From: CAZRRV01 sp045660865
GTDB taxonomy: Bacteria; Bacillota; Clostridia; Oscillospirales; Acutalibacteraceae
Assembly: GCA_045660865.1 (NCBI GenBank)
Contig: JAZREP010000017.1
Location: forward strand, 1 to 56,089
Reading direction: 5' to 3'
Length of the DNA: 56,089 nucleotides
The position numbers and the translations under genes are program-made. A model generated the notes under the pieces. It had not been told where the DNA came from and did no database searches. It worked only from the letters and a program-made list of their open reading frames with translations. Shown one piece after another: positions 6,868-15,196 of this stretch. Position 1 is the stretch's first letter, and each line of letters starts with the position of its first letter.

Positions 6868-7827
6868 TTATTTTGTTTTTCTTATTATCTGCCTGACATC
6901 TTCGCCTAAAAAGGTACGTTTTGTGTAATGACCAATAATTCGTGATAAAACACGTGGGTCATATTTTTGTTCAATGCCGTCAGCATCCAGATTGGTGCTG
7001 ATAATGGTTGATTTGTTTTCTAAAATTCTGGTGTTAATTATATTATATACAACCGAAGCGGATGCCGATGTGGAAATTTCTGTACCGAGGTCATCCAAAA
7101 TAAGCAAATCACAATCGTTTACAGCGGTGATAACGTCCTCACTGTCGGAATATGAAAAACGCTCTTTTAATATGGCGTCAATAATATTTTGCGCAGGGGA
7201 GTAAATAACGCTGTAACCCTTTTCAATCAGCGCACCGCCAATCGCAAGGGATAAATGCGTTTTGCCAAGCCCCGGTTTTCCAGAAAAGAGAAGACTCTTA
7301 CCGCTAGGGAAGGTGTCAACAAAATTTTTGCATATATCCAATGTGGCTTTGGCAACGTTTCTTGCGTTGTTGTTTCCGTTGCCGTCATCGGGATAATATG
7401 TAAGGTTAAAATTGTCAAACCGACAGTTTTCAATAGGCATTTTAGCAGACAGTTCTTTAAAACAAATTGCCTTTGCCAAATCTTTTACACAGTCACACAG
7501 CTTACCGTTCTGATAACCGGTGTCAGAGCAAGCAGAACAACTAAAGGTCGGAGCGGTAGGATATTTAACACCCTTAATTAACTTTTCAAGCTCTTTGTTA
7601 AGTGTATCGTATTCTGCCTTTGTGGAATTTATTTTATCTTGGTTGCCCGAAAGGGTGACTAAGGCGAGGCGTGAGCCGCACATATTAAGCTCTGTCTTTA
7701 CTTTTGCAAGCTCAGGGCAAGCAGTTTCTGCGGCGGCAATAGCTGCCTCATAGCTTTTTAATGCTATTTTGCGCTGTTCTTGCTTTTCTAATAAAGCTTT
7801 CTCATAAACAGATTTAGAAAATGCCAC
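6868..7827 (-). CDS. DnaI/DnaC-like helicase loader ATPase
   Basis: 319 residues. The N-terminal region is helical and charged (1-90). A zinc knuckle with Cys97, Cys100, Cys111 and Cys113 follows, then an AAA+ domain with Walker A GKPGLGKT at 183-190, Walker B LLILDDLG and a sensor-like STNL. This fits primosomal helicase loaders that place the replicative helicase on DNA with DnaD. It overlaps no neighbour and sits 7 bases after dnaD, so the two are probably co-translated. Length and domain order are as in other Clostridia, which often lack a good DnaI N-domain match. Confidence 0.85.
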   Translation of the reverse strand: MAFSKSVYEKALLEKQEQRKIALKSYEAAIAAAETACPELAKVKTELNMCGSRLALVTLSGNQDKINSTKAEYDTLNKELEKLIKGVKYPTAPTFSCSACSDTGYQNGKLCDCVKDLAKAICFKELSAKMPIENCRFDNFNLTYYPDDGNGNNNARNVAKATLDICKNFVDTFPSGKSLLFSGKPGLGKTHLSLAIGGALIEKGYSVIYSPAQNIIDAILKERFSYSDSEDVITAVNDCDLLILDDLGTEISTSASASVVYNIINTRILENKSTIISTNLDADGIEQKYDPRVLSRIIGHYTKRTFLGEDVRQIIRKTK

Positions 7828-7834
7828 CTTTTAC

Positions 7835-8734
7835 TCACTCCTCATCCATAAATAAATTACTGTGTTTTTTATATGCACCGGAGGGTTTCTTATCTGTCGG
7901 CTTTTGAACGGAATCAATGTCAGCCGCTGTTTTTACGCCGTTCTTATGCCAACTCTCCAGCACCTTTTTTATGTATTTCAAATTAAACTCTGAGGTGTTG
8001 TTGACACACTCATCGTAAGCACGTTTAAATATTTCCTTGTCAAAGCCCCATTCGTTTACCCAGGTGTAAGACCATTTGAGTAAATCCTCACTGGGTCTTG
8101 GAAGATGCAAGTTCATAGCAGATGCTACAAGCCCATAGGCCGAGCGGCGCATATTGGCATTGACAATTTCCCGTTCGGCATCAGCAACCGAAGAGATGCC
8201 TGTGTTAATCCAATTTATTGCGGTTTTTTCTATAAAGGAAATGTTTAGGCTGCCGATAGAACAGGCATATTCCAAAAGCATTAAAAGTAAGGATAACTCC
8301 ATGCCGTTTTCATCATACAACCAAACGAGTGTTGATGCCTCGTTCTGTCTTAATGCACGGCCGAATTTTTGCTGTGCCTCATTTAAAAGGAAAATAATTT
8401 CAGGCGATTCCATACCACGCTGTGCCACCTCTGCACGAGAGGGTTTAACTATGCTGCCACTAACCGCTTTTTTGGGTGCAGTATCGGTTATGGGTGCTGT
8501 TCTGCCGATAAGCTTAACATCTGCCCAAAAATCCAAAGCCTCTTTTACTGCATCGGCAGACATAGATAACTCATCAGCTATTTTATCAGCATCAAAGTCC
8601 CACTCCAAATAACAAAGGGCGCAAAGCAAAACTTTAAGCTGGGTTTCGTTTGCCAGCTTAAAGTATTTTTTTACTACGGCCTCAGGTACCGAAAAAGTAT
8701 TTTTTAATTCACTTGGTGTAATGAAATAATCCAT
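7835..8734 (-). CDS. DnaD-domain replication initiation protein
   Basis: 299 residues. The N-terminal winged-helix part (about 1-85, FSVPEAVVKKYFKLANETQLKVLL) is followed by a basic linker and two DnaD/DnaB-type helical domains (about 108-180 and 195-270). The conserved YIKKVLESWHKNGV (about 253-266) is the YxxxIL-W motif that binds DNA. With the ATPase downstream it should load the replicative helicase at initiation and restart. The start follows GAGGAGTAGG. Confidence 0.88.
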   Translation of the reverse strand: MDYFITPSELKNTFSVPEAVVKKYFKLANETQLKVLLCALCYLEWDFDADKIADELSMSADAVKEALDFWADVKLIGRTAPITDTAPKKAVSGSIVKPSRAEVAQRGMESPEIIFLLNEAQQKFGRALRQNEASTLVWLYDENGMELSLLLMLLEYACSIGSLNISFIEKTAINWINTGISSVADAEREIVNANMRRSAYGLVASAMNLHLPRPSEDLLKWSYTWVNEWGFDKEIFKRAYDECVNNTSEFNLKYIKKVLESWHKNGVKTAADIDSVQKPTDKKPSGAYKKHSNLFMDEE

Positions 8735-8765
8735 ACCTACTCCTCAAATTTGCGGCTTAAAAGCA

Positions 8766-9476
8766 CTACCAGCCCGAAAAATCGGAGCGTTGCATAGCGC
8801 CAATAACCTTTTCTTTCAAATCAGGGTAATTTTGTTCTAACTGCTTTATAAATTGCTTTGTGTCCTCACGGCTTGTACAACCGTCAGCAGGGCACTTTGA
8901 TTTCACAATTGGCAGACTGTACCTAACTGCCATATCGGTAATTTGCTGCTCTTTAACAAAAACCATCGGTCTAATTAAATGTATATCCTTGCGTGACATA
9001 TAATGCACAGGCGGAAAGGTGCCTAATTGACCGGTTTGTAAAAGGTTCATAAAAAAGGTTTCTACCGCATCGTCCTTATGATGCCCCAGTGCTACCTTGT
9101 TACAACCGTTTGCAATAGCCTCGTCGTGCAATGCACCACGGCGCATTCTGGCACAAAGACTGCAAGGGTTACTCTCTTTTCTAACCTCAAAAATAATGCG
9201 CCAAAGCTCGGTGCGTTTTATAATATAAGGCACATCAAGTCTTCGGCAAAGCTCCTCAATTTGCGAGTAATCTCCCGGAACACCGCCAAAACAAGGGTCA
9301 ATAGTAATTGCACAAAGCGAATAAGACTCCTTATAAAAACGGCGCATCTCAGCCAGCGCACAAAGTAAAGCAACCGAGTCTTTACCGCCCGAAACGGCAA
9401 CGGCAATTTTATCCCCGGCGCTTACCATATTATATTTTTCCATGCAAGCTCGCATCTTGCTCATCAATCTTTGCAT
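8766..9476 (-). CDS. TtcA-family tRNA 2-thiolation ATP pyrophosphatase
   Basis: 236 residues. The PP-loop SGGKDS is at 29-34 and activates the tRNA base with ATP. Cys105 and Cys108 (PCSLC) and a later Cys in KSKCPADG fit the three ligands of a TtcA-type [4Fe-4S] cluster. GHHKDDAVETFFMNLLQTG is a family hallmark. The likely product is 2-thiocytidine at position 32, but other TtcA-like sulfurations are possible in Firmicutes. It lies between a gene of unknown function and dnaD in one operon. Confidence 0.85.
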   Translation of the reverse strand: MQRLMSKMRACMEKYNMVSAGDKIAVAVSGGKDSVALLCALAEMRRFYKESYSLCAITIDPCFGGVPGDYSQIEELCRRLDVPYIIKRTELWRIIFEVRKESNPCSLCARMRRGALHDEAIANGCNKVALGHHKDDAVETFFMNLLQTGQLGTFPPVHYMSRKDIHLIRPMVFVKEQQITDMAVRYSLPIVKSKCPADGCTSREDTKQFIKQLEQNYPDLKEKVIGAMQRSDFSGW

Positions 9477-9484
9477 AGTGATTC

Positions 9485-10153
9485 TTACACTCTGTAAACG
9501 CCCGATTTTAAGCGGACAATATTAAAGCCGTCAACCCTTAAATATTGGTATACAGGCTCATCAAATGACAGGTGTTCTTGAACTGTAAAATTAACAGTAT
9601 CCATCTGTAAAATTTGGTTTTTTGAGGCGTTGCATATAAAAAGCTGTTGCCCCTGCAATAAAAGACCGCCCGGTGAAGATAACACCTTGCTCTCGGTTCC
9701 GCCGATACGCAACTCCTGTCTTAATGAGGAGAGGTTGTATCGTACTACAGTGTTAAGTTCGGGGTAGGATGCCCAAATCACACCGTCACCAACCGCAATA
9801 TCAAAGGGCACACAGGACTTATAAGAAAAATCACTTTCGTTTATAATGTCACCCTTATAATCCAACGCTTTGGCAACACCTTCACTTGATACGGTAAAGA
9901 AGGAGTTTTTATTAAATGAACGGCAAAGTGTCAGCAAATAATTATCAATATGTTGGTGCAGATTTTCAAAGTTGAAACCAAATTTCAACATTGTAAACTG
10001 CTCTTTATCAATATCTCTGGCTGTGTCGTTTAAGACACAGACGCGCTTAAACTGCAAATCATACGGATTATCGTTTTCGCCCTTAAAAACGGCAACAAAG
10101 CCGTCTTCAGTCTGCATTATATTTATACAGTTTTCATCAAAAATCCGAACCAT
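9485..10153 (-). CDS. Uncharacterised protein, beta-rich, propeller-like
   Basis: 222 residues without a signal peptide or membrane segment. I do not recognise a family. Short strand-turn repeats such as GVIWASYPELNTVVRYN, GGLLLQGQQLFICNASKNQIL and FNIVRLKSGVYRV suggest NHL/SMP-30-like blades. It is the first gene of the operon with ttcA (8-base gap), dnaD, dnaI and cysK, with a good promoter directly upstream. The context does not fix a role. Confidence 0.6.
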   Translation of the reverse strand: MVRIFDENCINIMQTEDGFVAVFKGENDNPYDLQFKRVCVLNDTARDIDKEQFTMLKFGFNFENLHQHIDNYLLTLCRSFNKNSFFTVSSEGVAKALDYKGDIINESDFSYKSCVPFDIAVGDGVIWASYPELNTVVRYNLSSLRQELRIGGTESKVLSSPGGLLLQGQQLFICNASKNQILQMDTVNFTVQEHLSFDEPVYQYLRVDGFNIVRLKSGVYRV

Positions 10154-10179
10154 TTTTCACACCCCTAAACTATATTTTC

Positions 10180-10208
10180 ATTTTAACCCAAAAGCAATAT
10201 AAGGTCAA
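10180..10208 (-). promoter_or_regulatory. Promoter of the 10153-to-5891 operon
   Basis: Minus-strand TTGACC (10203-10208), 17-base spacer, TAAAAT (10180-10185), 27 bases before the first start codon. Confidence 0.7.
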
Positions 10209-10330
10209 TCATATTTTTACAAATTAACAAATTTTATTTAAGGCGCATAGGATAAACAAGAAAATAATTTTTCGTTGCTTGTTTAAAACAATTTTTGAAG
10301 GGTAAGAATAGTAATGGAGTGTGAAATAAA

Positions 10331-10675
10331 ATGACTGTAAAAAGAGGAGAAATTTATTATGCAGACCTGAGCCCTGTTATAGGTTCAGAGCAGGGCGGAC
10401 TTCGTCCCGTGCTGATTGTTCAAAATGATGTTGGAAATAAATACAGCCCAACCGTAATTGCGGCGGCGATAACCAGTCAAAGCGGAAAAACCAACCTCCC
10501 AACCCATATAAAGGTAACTGCCGAAGGTTGCGGTTTAGCAAAGGATTCAATTGTTTTGCTTGAACAGGTGCGCACCATTGATAAACAGCGTTTAAAAGAA
10601 AAAATGGGAAATTTGGATATAGGCTCTATGTCTATGGTAAACAAGGCGTTGTCAGTAAGCTTTGGCTTAGAATAA
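10331..10675 (+). CDS. mazF: MazF/PemK-family mRNA interferase, no adjacent antitoxin
   Basis: 114 residues, typical of MazF/NdoA ribosome-independent RNases. Family motifs are KRGEIYYADLSPVIGSEQGG at the N-terminus, RPVLIVQND, the catalytic Thr/Ser region AAAITSQ and VLLEQVRTIDKQRL. The cognate MazE/NdoAI gene is normally just upstream; here the upstream bases hold only a six-codon frame (MECEIK) overlapping the start. The spacing from GGAG to ATG is about 11 bases. An eight-base inverted repeat, taaacaag/cttgttta (10253-10260/10278-10285), lies upstream and could be an operator. Confidence 0.9.
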   Translation: MTVKRGEIYYADLSPVIGSEQGGLRPVLIVQNDVGNKYSPTVIAAAITSQSGKTNLPTHIKVTAEGCGLAKDSIVLLEQVRTIDKQRLKEKMGNLDIGSMSMVNKALSVSFGLE

Positions 10676-10680
10676 CATAA

Positions 10681-10711
10681 AAAAGGCTACCGTTTAGGTA
10701 GCCTTTTTATT
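10681..10711. terminator. Terminator between mazF and the amidohydrolase gene
   Basis: Stem aaaaggctacc (10681-10691) / ggtagcctttt (10697-10707) with a five-base loop, T-rich on both strands; the flanking genes converge. Its right end reaches the stop codon of the minus-strand gene. Confidence 0.88.
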
Positions 10712-11489
10712 ATAATCCTAATAATCTCTCTGCGTTTTTGGATAGTATGTTTTCTTTATCTTTATCGGTCAACTTTTTGTCAAGCAAGATACTGCCGATA
10801 AAGGCTGTGGGGTTGCAAGCAGGGAAGTCAGAGCCGTAAACTAAACGCTCGGAACCAAACTCTTTTAAGGCTAGCTCTAACATTCCGTAACGTGTTACAC
10901 CGTTAGCGGAAATGTCAAGATGGTAGTTTTCGCTAAGTCGCATACACTCAAGGTGTACAGGGAGATAGTTAAATTCACCCGGATGCGCCGCTACAAACTT
11001 GAGCTTGGGATGGTTTTTAGCAATATACATACAATGTCCGTGATAGCTTACGGTCATATCGTAATACTGCGCTGTTTCTAAAATTTCATCCATTCCTCTA
11101 GCATCGGTTTCTTCCCATTCGTTCCAACCGTCAAGATAGGGTACTAGCTCACCAATAAGCTTAACCCCTAATTTTGAATACTTTTCAATAGTCTCACAGG
11201 ACTCTTTGGGGAATTTCGGGTTTATGGTAATGCCGGGGATATAGAAGTCCCCATACATTTCTTTTAATTTCATTGCGCACTCATTGTGCTCTTTGCCTTT
11301 TGCCCAAAATTCTTCGTCGGTCGGCAACTTTACTGCATCAACAACAGCACCGCAAATACGGGAAATGCCAAGACCTTGCATATGCTCTTTAAACTCTTCG
11401 GGAGTAATCGGAACATCGTTTTTATAAGCGCATAAATAATGCTCTTTTTTTAACATAGGATGAGTATGAAAATCAATTATATCAAACAT
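10710..11489 (-). CDS. Amidohydrolase-family metal-dependent hydrolase or decarboxylase
   Basis: 259 residues of the amidohydrolase 2 type. Metal ligand candidates are the N-terminal HTH in DFHTHP (8-10), VSYHGH near 150, AAHPG near 170 and the catalytic Asp in YGSDFP near 218. Members hydrolyse or decarboxylate small ring or acid substrates; nothing here fixes the substrate. It has its own promoter (TTGACA-16-TATAAT). Its neighbour is a FucO-like alcohol dehydrogenase with a separate terminator. Confidence 0.75.
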   Translation of the reverse strand: MFDIIDFHTHPMLKKEHYLCAYKNDVPITPEEFKEHMQGLGISRICGAVVDAVKLPTDEEFWAKGKEHNECAMKLKEMYGDFYIPGITINPKFPKESCETIEKYSKLGVKLIGELVPYLDGWNEWEETDARGMDEILETAQYYDMTVSYHGHCMYIAKNHPKLKFVAAHPGEFNYLPVHLECMRLSENYHLDISANGVTRYGMLELALKEFGSERLVYGSDFPACNPTAFIGSILLDKKLTDKDKENILSKNAERLLGL

Positions 11490-11527
11490 AAATTACACTC
11501 CCAAGTAACACTTTTGTTGGTAATTTT

Positions 11528-11555
11528 ATTATAGTACATAATTAAATTTTGTCAA
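11528..11555 (-). promoter_or_regulatory. Promoter of the amidohydrolase gene
   Basis: Minus-strand TTGACA (11550-11555), 16-base spacer, TATAAT (11528-11533). Confidence 0.8.
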
Positions 11556-11562
11556 TACAAAT

Positions 11563-11598
11563 AAAAACGGAACACCCTATAAGATGTTCCGTTTTTTG
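11563..11598 (-). terminator. Terminator of the alcohol dehydrogenase gene
   Basis: Stem aaaaacggaaca (11563-11574) / tgttccgttttt (11585-11596), ten-base loop, directly after the stop codon at 11602. Confidence 0.85.
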
Positions 11599-11601
11599 TT
11601 A

Positions 11602-12750
11602 TTACATAAGTTTAAGATAAAGCTCTTTAATTTCCTCTACGCTGGTTTCACGGGGGTTACCGGGACGGCAAGCATCATCAAAAGCAGACTGGGAAAGGAA
11701 ATCAATATCTTCTGTTTTAACAATCTCTTTAAGGTCAGCGGGAATACCAACATCAAGGGAGAGTTGCTTAACAGCGGTGATAGCGGCCTTTCTTGCATCT
11801 TCAAGGCTCATTTCGTCTACACCGTTAACACCCATTGCTTTTGCAATGTCTCTGTATTTCTCGCCTGTTGCAGGAGCATTGTATTCCATAACTGTGGGGA
11901 GAATAATAGCGTTTGCAACACCGTGAGGAGTATCGTATACAGCACCAAGCGGATGTGCCATAGAGTGAACAATGCCAAGACCAACGTTACTAAAGCCCAT
12001 ACCTGCAATATACTGACCAAGAGCCATACCTTCTCTGCCTTCATCGGTGTTATTAACTGCACCTCTAAGGCTCTTTGCGATAATCTCAATGGCTTTAATA
12101 TGGAACATATCGCTCATTTCCCAAGCGCCCTTGGTAATATAACCTTCAATAGCGTGTGTAAGAGCATCCATACCGGTTGCGGCGGTAAGACCTTTGGGCA
12201 TAGAAGCCATCATATCGGGGTCAACAACAGCAACAACGGGAATGTCGTGAACGTCTACGCAAACCATTTTGCGGTTTTTCTCAGCATCGGTAATAACATA
12301 GTTAATTGTAACCTCTGCTGCAGTACCTGCAGTAGTGGGAACTGCAATAATGGGAGTGCAGGGGTTTTTAGTGGGAGCAACGCCCTCTAAAGAGCGAACA
12401 TCAGCAAACTCGGGGTTTTCAATAATGATACCGATAGCCTTTGCAGTATCCATAGAAGACCCGCCGCCGATAGCAACAATGCAGTCAGCACCGCTTGCTT
12501 TGAATGCGGCAACACCGTTTTGAACGTTTTCAATAGTGGGGTTGGGTTTAATATCACTGTAAATCTCATAAGCAATATCGGCTTTATCGAGAATATCAGT
12601 TACCTTCTTGGTAACCTCAAACTTAATAAGGTCGGGGTCAGAGCAGACAAAAGCCTTTTTAAAAGCTCTTGCTTTGATTTCGGTTGCAATTTCGTTGATT
12701 GCACCTTTGCCGTGGTAACTGGTTTCGTTAAGAACAAATCTGTTTGCCAT
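11602..12750 (-). CDS. Iron-containing alcohol dehydrogenase, FucO (lactaldehyde reductase)-like
   Basis: 382 residues of group III Fe-ADHs. Nucleotide binding: GGGSSMDTAK near 95-104 and PTTAGTAAEVT near 138. Metal ligands: Asp/His in GMDALTHAIEGY and the His pair in HSMAHPLGAVYDTPHG. FucO reduces L-lactaldehyde to 1,2-propanediol with NADH in fucose and rhamnose breakdown; similarity is clear but butanol- or propanediol-type relatives cannot be excluded. ATG 12750 is preferred to TTG 12756 for spacing from AAAGGAG. It is a single transcription unit with a leader hairpin. A GH29 fucosidase about 15 kb away is compatible with fucose use. Confidence 0.85.
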   Translation of the reverse strand: MANRFVLNETSYHGKGAINEIATEIKARAFKKAFVCSDPDLIKFEVTKKVTDILDKADIAYEIYSDIKPNPTIENVQNGVAAFKASGADCIVAIGGGSSMDTAKAIGIIIENPEFADVRSLEGVAPTKNPCTPIIAVPTTAGTAAEVTINYVITDAEKNRKMVCVDVHDIPVVAVVDPDMMASMPKGLTAATGMDALTHAIEGYITKGAWEMSDMFHIKAIEIIAKSLRGAVNNTDEGREGMALGQYIAGMGFSNVGLGIVHSMAHPLGAVYDTPHGVANAIILPTVMEYNAPATGEKYRDIAKAMGVNGVDEMSLEDARKAAITAVKQLSLDVGIPADLKEIVKTEDIDFLSQSAFDDACRPGNPRETSVEEIKELYLKLM

Positions 12751-12786
12751 TTTCAATTTCTCCTTTGTAAAATCATTGACTGTTTT

Positions 12787-12809
12787 AAGATGCTAATATG
12801 TCGCATCTT
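12787..12809 (-). promoter_or_regulatory. Inverted repeat in the leader of the alcohol dehydrogenase
   Basis: Perfect seven-base arms aagatgc (12787-12793) / gcatctt (12803-12809) with a nine-base centre, 2-24 bases after the expected transcription start. No U run follows, so an operator or an RNA stability hairpin is more likely than a terminator. Confidence 0.45.
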
Positions 12810-12817
12810 TCAAATTT

Positions 12818-12846
12818 ATTATACCGCTTTAAAGTAAAAAGTGCAA
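12818..12846 (-). promoter_or_regulatory. Promoter of the alcohol dehydrogenase
   Basis: Minus-strand TTGCAC (12841-12846), 17-base spacer, TATAAT (12818-12823). Confidence 0.75.
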
Positions 12847-12886
12847 TAAAAAGGCATACTTTTTTGCGATAATTATCTATAACAAC

Positions 12887-12925
12887 AAAAATCTCTTCAT
12901 CCCAAAAGGGACGAAGAGATTTTTT
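12887..12925 (-). terminator. Terminator of the aconitase X operon
   Basis: Long stem aaaaatctcttc (12887-12898) / gaagagattttt (12913-12924) with an inner CCC/GGG pair, then U run, 17 bases after the stop of the AllA-like gene. Confidence 0.88.
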
Positions 12926-12941
12926 AGTTGCACCATATAAT

Positions 12942-13433
12942 TTACAGTACAATTTCAAAATATTGTTCCGGTTTAAAATCTACAACAGTGCAATCGTTGG
13001 CATAGGTGCACTCCGGCAAAATAATCATAGCGGTTAATTCTTCCTTGTTTACAGGCAAAGGAGCAAGATGCCAAATGGCTGTATTGATTTTTACCAGTGT
13101 GTTCTTCGGCACAATAAATGCTTGAGCAAGCTCAGGTACCGGAGTACCGGCAGAGGCAGGTGCCACGTGGAGAATCATATCATCATTCAACGGCATAATC
13201 ATTTCCCAGGTAGTGGTGTGATACTCTTGCTGGGTAATAATCATTTTTTCAGGTTTTTTAACTAAAATTGGGGAATAGCCTATTCTGTGTTGGCTGTCTG
13301 CAACTAAGCGGTCCGGGAAGAATCTGTGAATCTCGCCGCATAGCGCATAACCCTTGGGTGCATCCATTTGATAAAACTGGCCAAAAGGTGCAAATGCTTC
13401 ATTTGTAATCGGGATTGCCTTAATTGTATTCAT
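12942..13433 (-). CDS. AllA (ureidoglycolate lyase)-like cupin-fold protein
   Basis: 163 residues, the usual size of AllA-type proteins. Similar features are FAPFGQFYQMD at the start, the strand EMIMPLNDDMILHVAPAS near 85-102, and NTAIWHLAPLPV near 128, which matches the VWHHPL signature of ureidoglycolate lyase. AllA releases urea from ureidoglycolate, but no other purine or allantoin gene is present. Its place as last gene behind two aconitase X subunits and an enoate-reductase-like enzyme suggests work on another hydroxy-acid intermediate; that is inference. The ribosome site is AGGAG at a long spacing. Confidence 0.6.
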   Translation of the reverse strand: MNTIKAIPITNEAFAPFGQFYQMDAPKGYALCGEIHRFFPDRLVADSQHRIGYSPILVKKPEKMIITQQEYHTTTWEMIMPLNDDMILHVAPASAGTPVPELAQAFIVPKNTLVKINTAIWHLAPLPVNKEELTAMIILPECTYANDCTVVDFKPEQYFEIVL

Positions 13434-13456
13434 ATTGAGAACAGCTCCTCTTTTTA

Positions 13457-13900
13457 TTATTCAACCTCAACAATGCCGTCGGCTTTAACTGTTATCTTCA
13501 TACCGTCTTTGACATAATTAAGGAATTCATCGCCGAGCGAATCAATAACCGGCATAGTCATACCGTCAACCCACACGTCTGCTAAAACAGCGCCGGCTGC
13601 CGCAAGTGAGTCAATATGATTGGCAAACAGCATACAAGCGGGATTTTTCTCCATAGAGCAAGCGCAATAGAGAACAAGACCGCCTGTGGTAGAACCGATG
13701 GTCTGGGGAAGGCAAAGAGCCTTTCCGATAAGGGGTTTGCCGTAAAGTTGTTTGTTGCTTTGGTCACCGCATTTTACTTCTTTGTCACCAAACTGCAACG
13801 CCATCTGGAAAGATGCAAGCGTATTAAATCCTTCGGTAGTAACAACTGCTTCGGCAGTTACCTCACCGGGAGTTACAACTCTTCCTTTAAACTGTTTCAT
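13457..13900 (-). CDS. Aconitase X swivel-domain (small) subunit
   Basis: 147 residues of the DUF126 family, the separate small subunit of type II aconitase X. Recognised by FKGRVVTPGEVTAEAVVTTEG at the start, GKALCLPQTIGSTTGGLVL near 55-75 and the DGMTMPVIDSL segment. It forms the active site with the large subunit encoded just upstream (the stop and start overlap as TAATG). Characterised relatives dehydrate cis-3-hydroxy-L-proline in bacteria or phosphomevalonate in archaea. The ribosome site AGGAGGT is strong. Confidence 0.85.
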   Translation of the reverse strand: MKQFKGRVVTPGEVTAEAVVTTEGFNTLASFQMALQFGDKEVKCGDQSNKQLYGKPLIGKALCLPQTIGSTTGGLVLYCACSMEKNPACMLFANHIDSLAAAGAVLADVWVDGMTMPVIDSLGDEFLNYVKDGMKITVKADGIVEVE

Positions 13901-15174
13901 TAGTGTTTACCTCCTGTAATAGCATTGAGGATTTCCGCATCGGTATAATATCTTGCGCTCGTATAAGTACGAAGCTTGTTAGAGGACGTGATAACCGGCA
14001 TTTTCTTGCAAAGCGGATTGTTCATATACATAAGAGGACAAATGTAAGAGGTAATAACACCTGTTTGTTTAAGCCTTGCCGCATATTCGGTTTTTTCAGA
14101 CGCTTCCAAAACTCCGGGCGCAGCGGTGAATACGGTGTTAATAGTAACCTTCTTTTTGCCGTTTTTCTTAAGCTCGGCTTCTATTTTTGTAGTCCAATCC
14201 TTAAGCTGTTCAAGTGAAAGGTGGGGGCAACCAACAAAGCAAAGCTTGGGAGTTGCATCGGGGTTCTTCCAAATGACAGGATAATTATTCTTTACTCTTT
14301 CAAGCTCGGCATCATCAATGATATATTCCTTTGCCCCATCAGCAATAAGGCTTTCACCAAGCTCAACAGCTTCGGGAGTAAGGTTTTCAATGTGATAAAG
14401 ACCAACAGCGCCGTTAGATGCTGTTGCTGCGCCAAAATCCTTTAAATATGCGCAAGCGGCATCGTTCAATTCGTTGCCAATCCAAGCATCAAGGCCAACA
14501 ACATAAGGAACATCTTCCATAACCTTCATACCGATAGCAGAGCCTAACAGCTGTGCTTCGGGCTTCTTGGTAGTCTTAATTTTAACTACCCAGGTTGCTT
14601 TTCTGCCCTCGTCGGTCAGTAAACCGAAATAAGGAACATAGCCTACGATTGAGCCCATAATATCAATAATACCGGAATTGCGGTTGCAACGAGCGCCAAG
14701 CACTGAGTTTGCATAAACAACTGCGCTTGACTCTGCCCAAGAAAGCACATCACCCTTCTTCGGTTTATTGCCAACCTCGTCCATATAACAAGCGCAGGTA
14801 AAGGCGTTCTTGTCCATAAGACCCAACTTTTCCAACTGCTCCTCGTAAAAGCCCTGTTTTGTGTACATAAACTTATTGAAAACAAGGTTTTGCAAAAAGT
14901 TTGCGGGTACATTTTTGTCAAGAGGGCGGGGGTCAACCGAGAATTTTTGCTCGGAAGCAACATCTGCATCAAGAAGCTGTTGCATCAAATCATATACAGG
15001 GGACATAACCTTAAGACCAAAGGAGGTAACAAGGTGATTATATTTTGAGGTAATAGGTACAAGCTTTTTGGCTTCAAAAGCATCACCGTACATTACAAGG
15101 GTTTTCATAACCTTTGCAAGTGTTTCGCCCTTTTCGCCGTCAAGAATCGCTTGCTGCTTTTTTGTGAGTTTCAT
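13900..15174 (-). CDS. Aconitase X catalytic (large) subunit
   Basis: 424 residues of the DUF521 family (KLTKKQQAILDGEKGETLAKVMKTLV at the start, then HLVTSFG, GARCNRNSGIIDIMGSIVGYVPYFGLLTDEGR and the later CFVGCPHLSLEQL). It should dehydrate a hydroxy acid through an iron-sulfur or mononuclear iron site; Cys in GARCN and FVGCPH are candidate ligands. ATG 15174 is chosen because AAGGAG is 7 bases ahead; an ATG at 15180 is too close. It is the second gene of the operon. The substrate is unknown: no proline racemase or mevalonate gene is nearby. Confidence 0.85.
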   Translation of the reverse strand: MKLTKKQQAILDGEKGETLAKVMKTLVMYGDAFEAKKLVPITSKYNHLVTSFGLKVMSPVYDLMQQLLDADVASEQKFSVDPRPLDKNVPANFLQNLVFNKFMYTKQGFYEEQLEKLGLMDKNAFTCACYMDEVGNKPKKGDVLSWAESSAVVYANSVLGARCNRNSGIIDIMGSIVGYVPYFGLLTDEGRKATWVVKIKTTKKPEAQLLGSAIGMKVMEDVPYVVGLDAWIGNELNDAACAYLKDFGAATASNGAVGLYHIENLTPEAVELGESLIADGAKEYIIDDAELERVKNNYPVIWKNPDATPKLCFVGCPHLSLEQLKDWTTKIEAELKKNGKKKVTINTVFTAAPGVLEASEKTEYAARLKQTGVITSYICPLMYMNNPLCKKMPVITSSNKLRTYTSARYYTDAEILNAITGGKH

Positions 15175-15196
15175 TTTCATTCTCCTTATCAAAATA

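Noticed and set aside
10154..10330. A MazE-like antitoxin gene before mazF
   Set aside because: All frames on the plus strand are closed within a few codons.
11584..12390. A 268-codon plus-strand frame opposite the alcohol dehydrogenase
   Set aside because: It is the antisense of a clear gene, with Asn/Cys/His-rich meaningless composition and no ribosome site.
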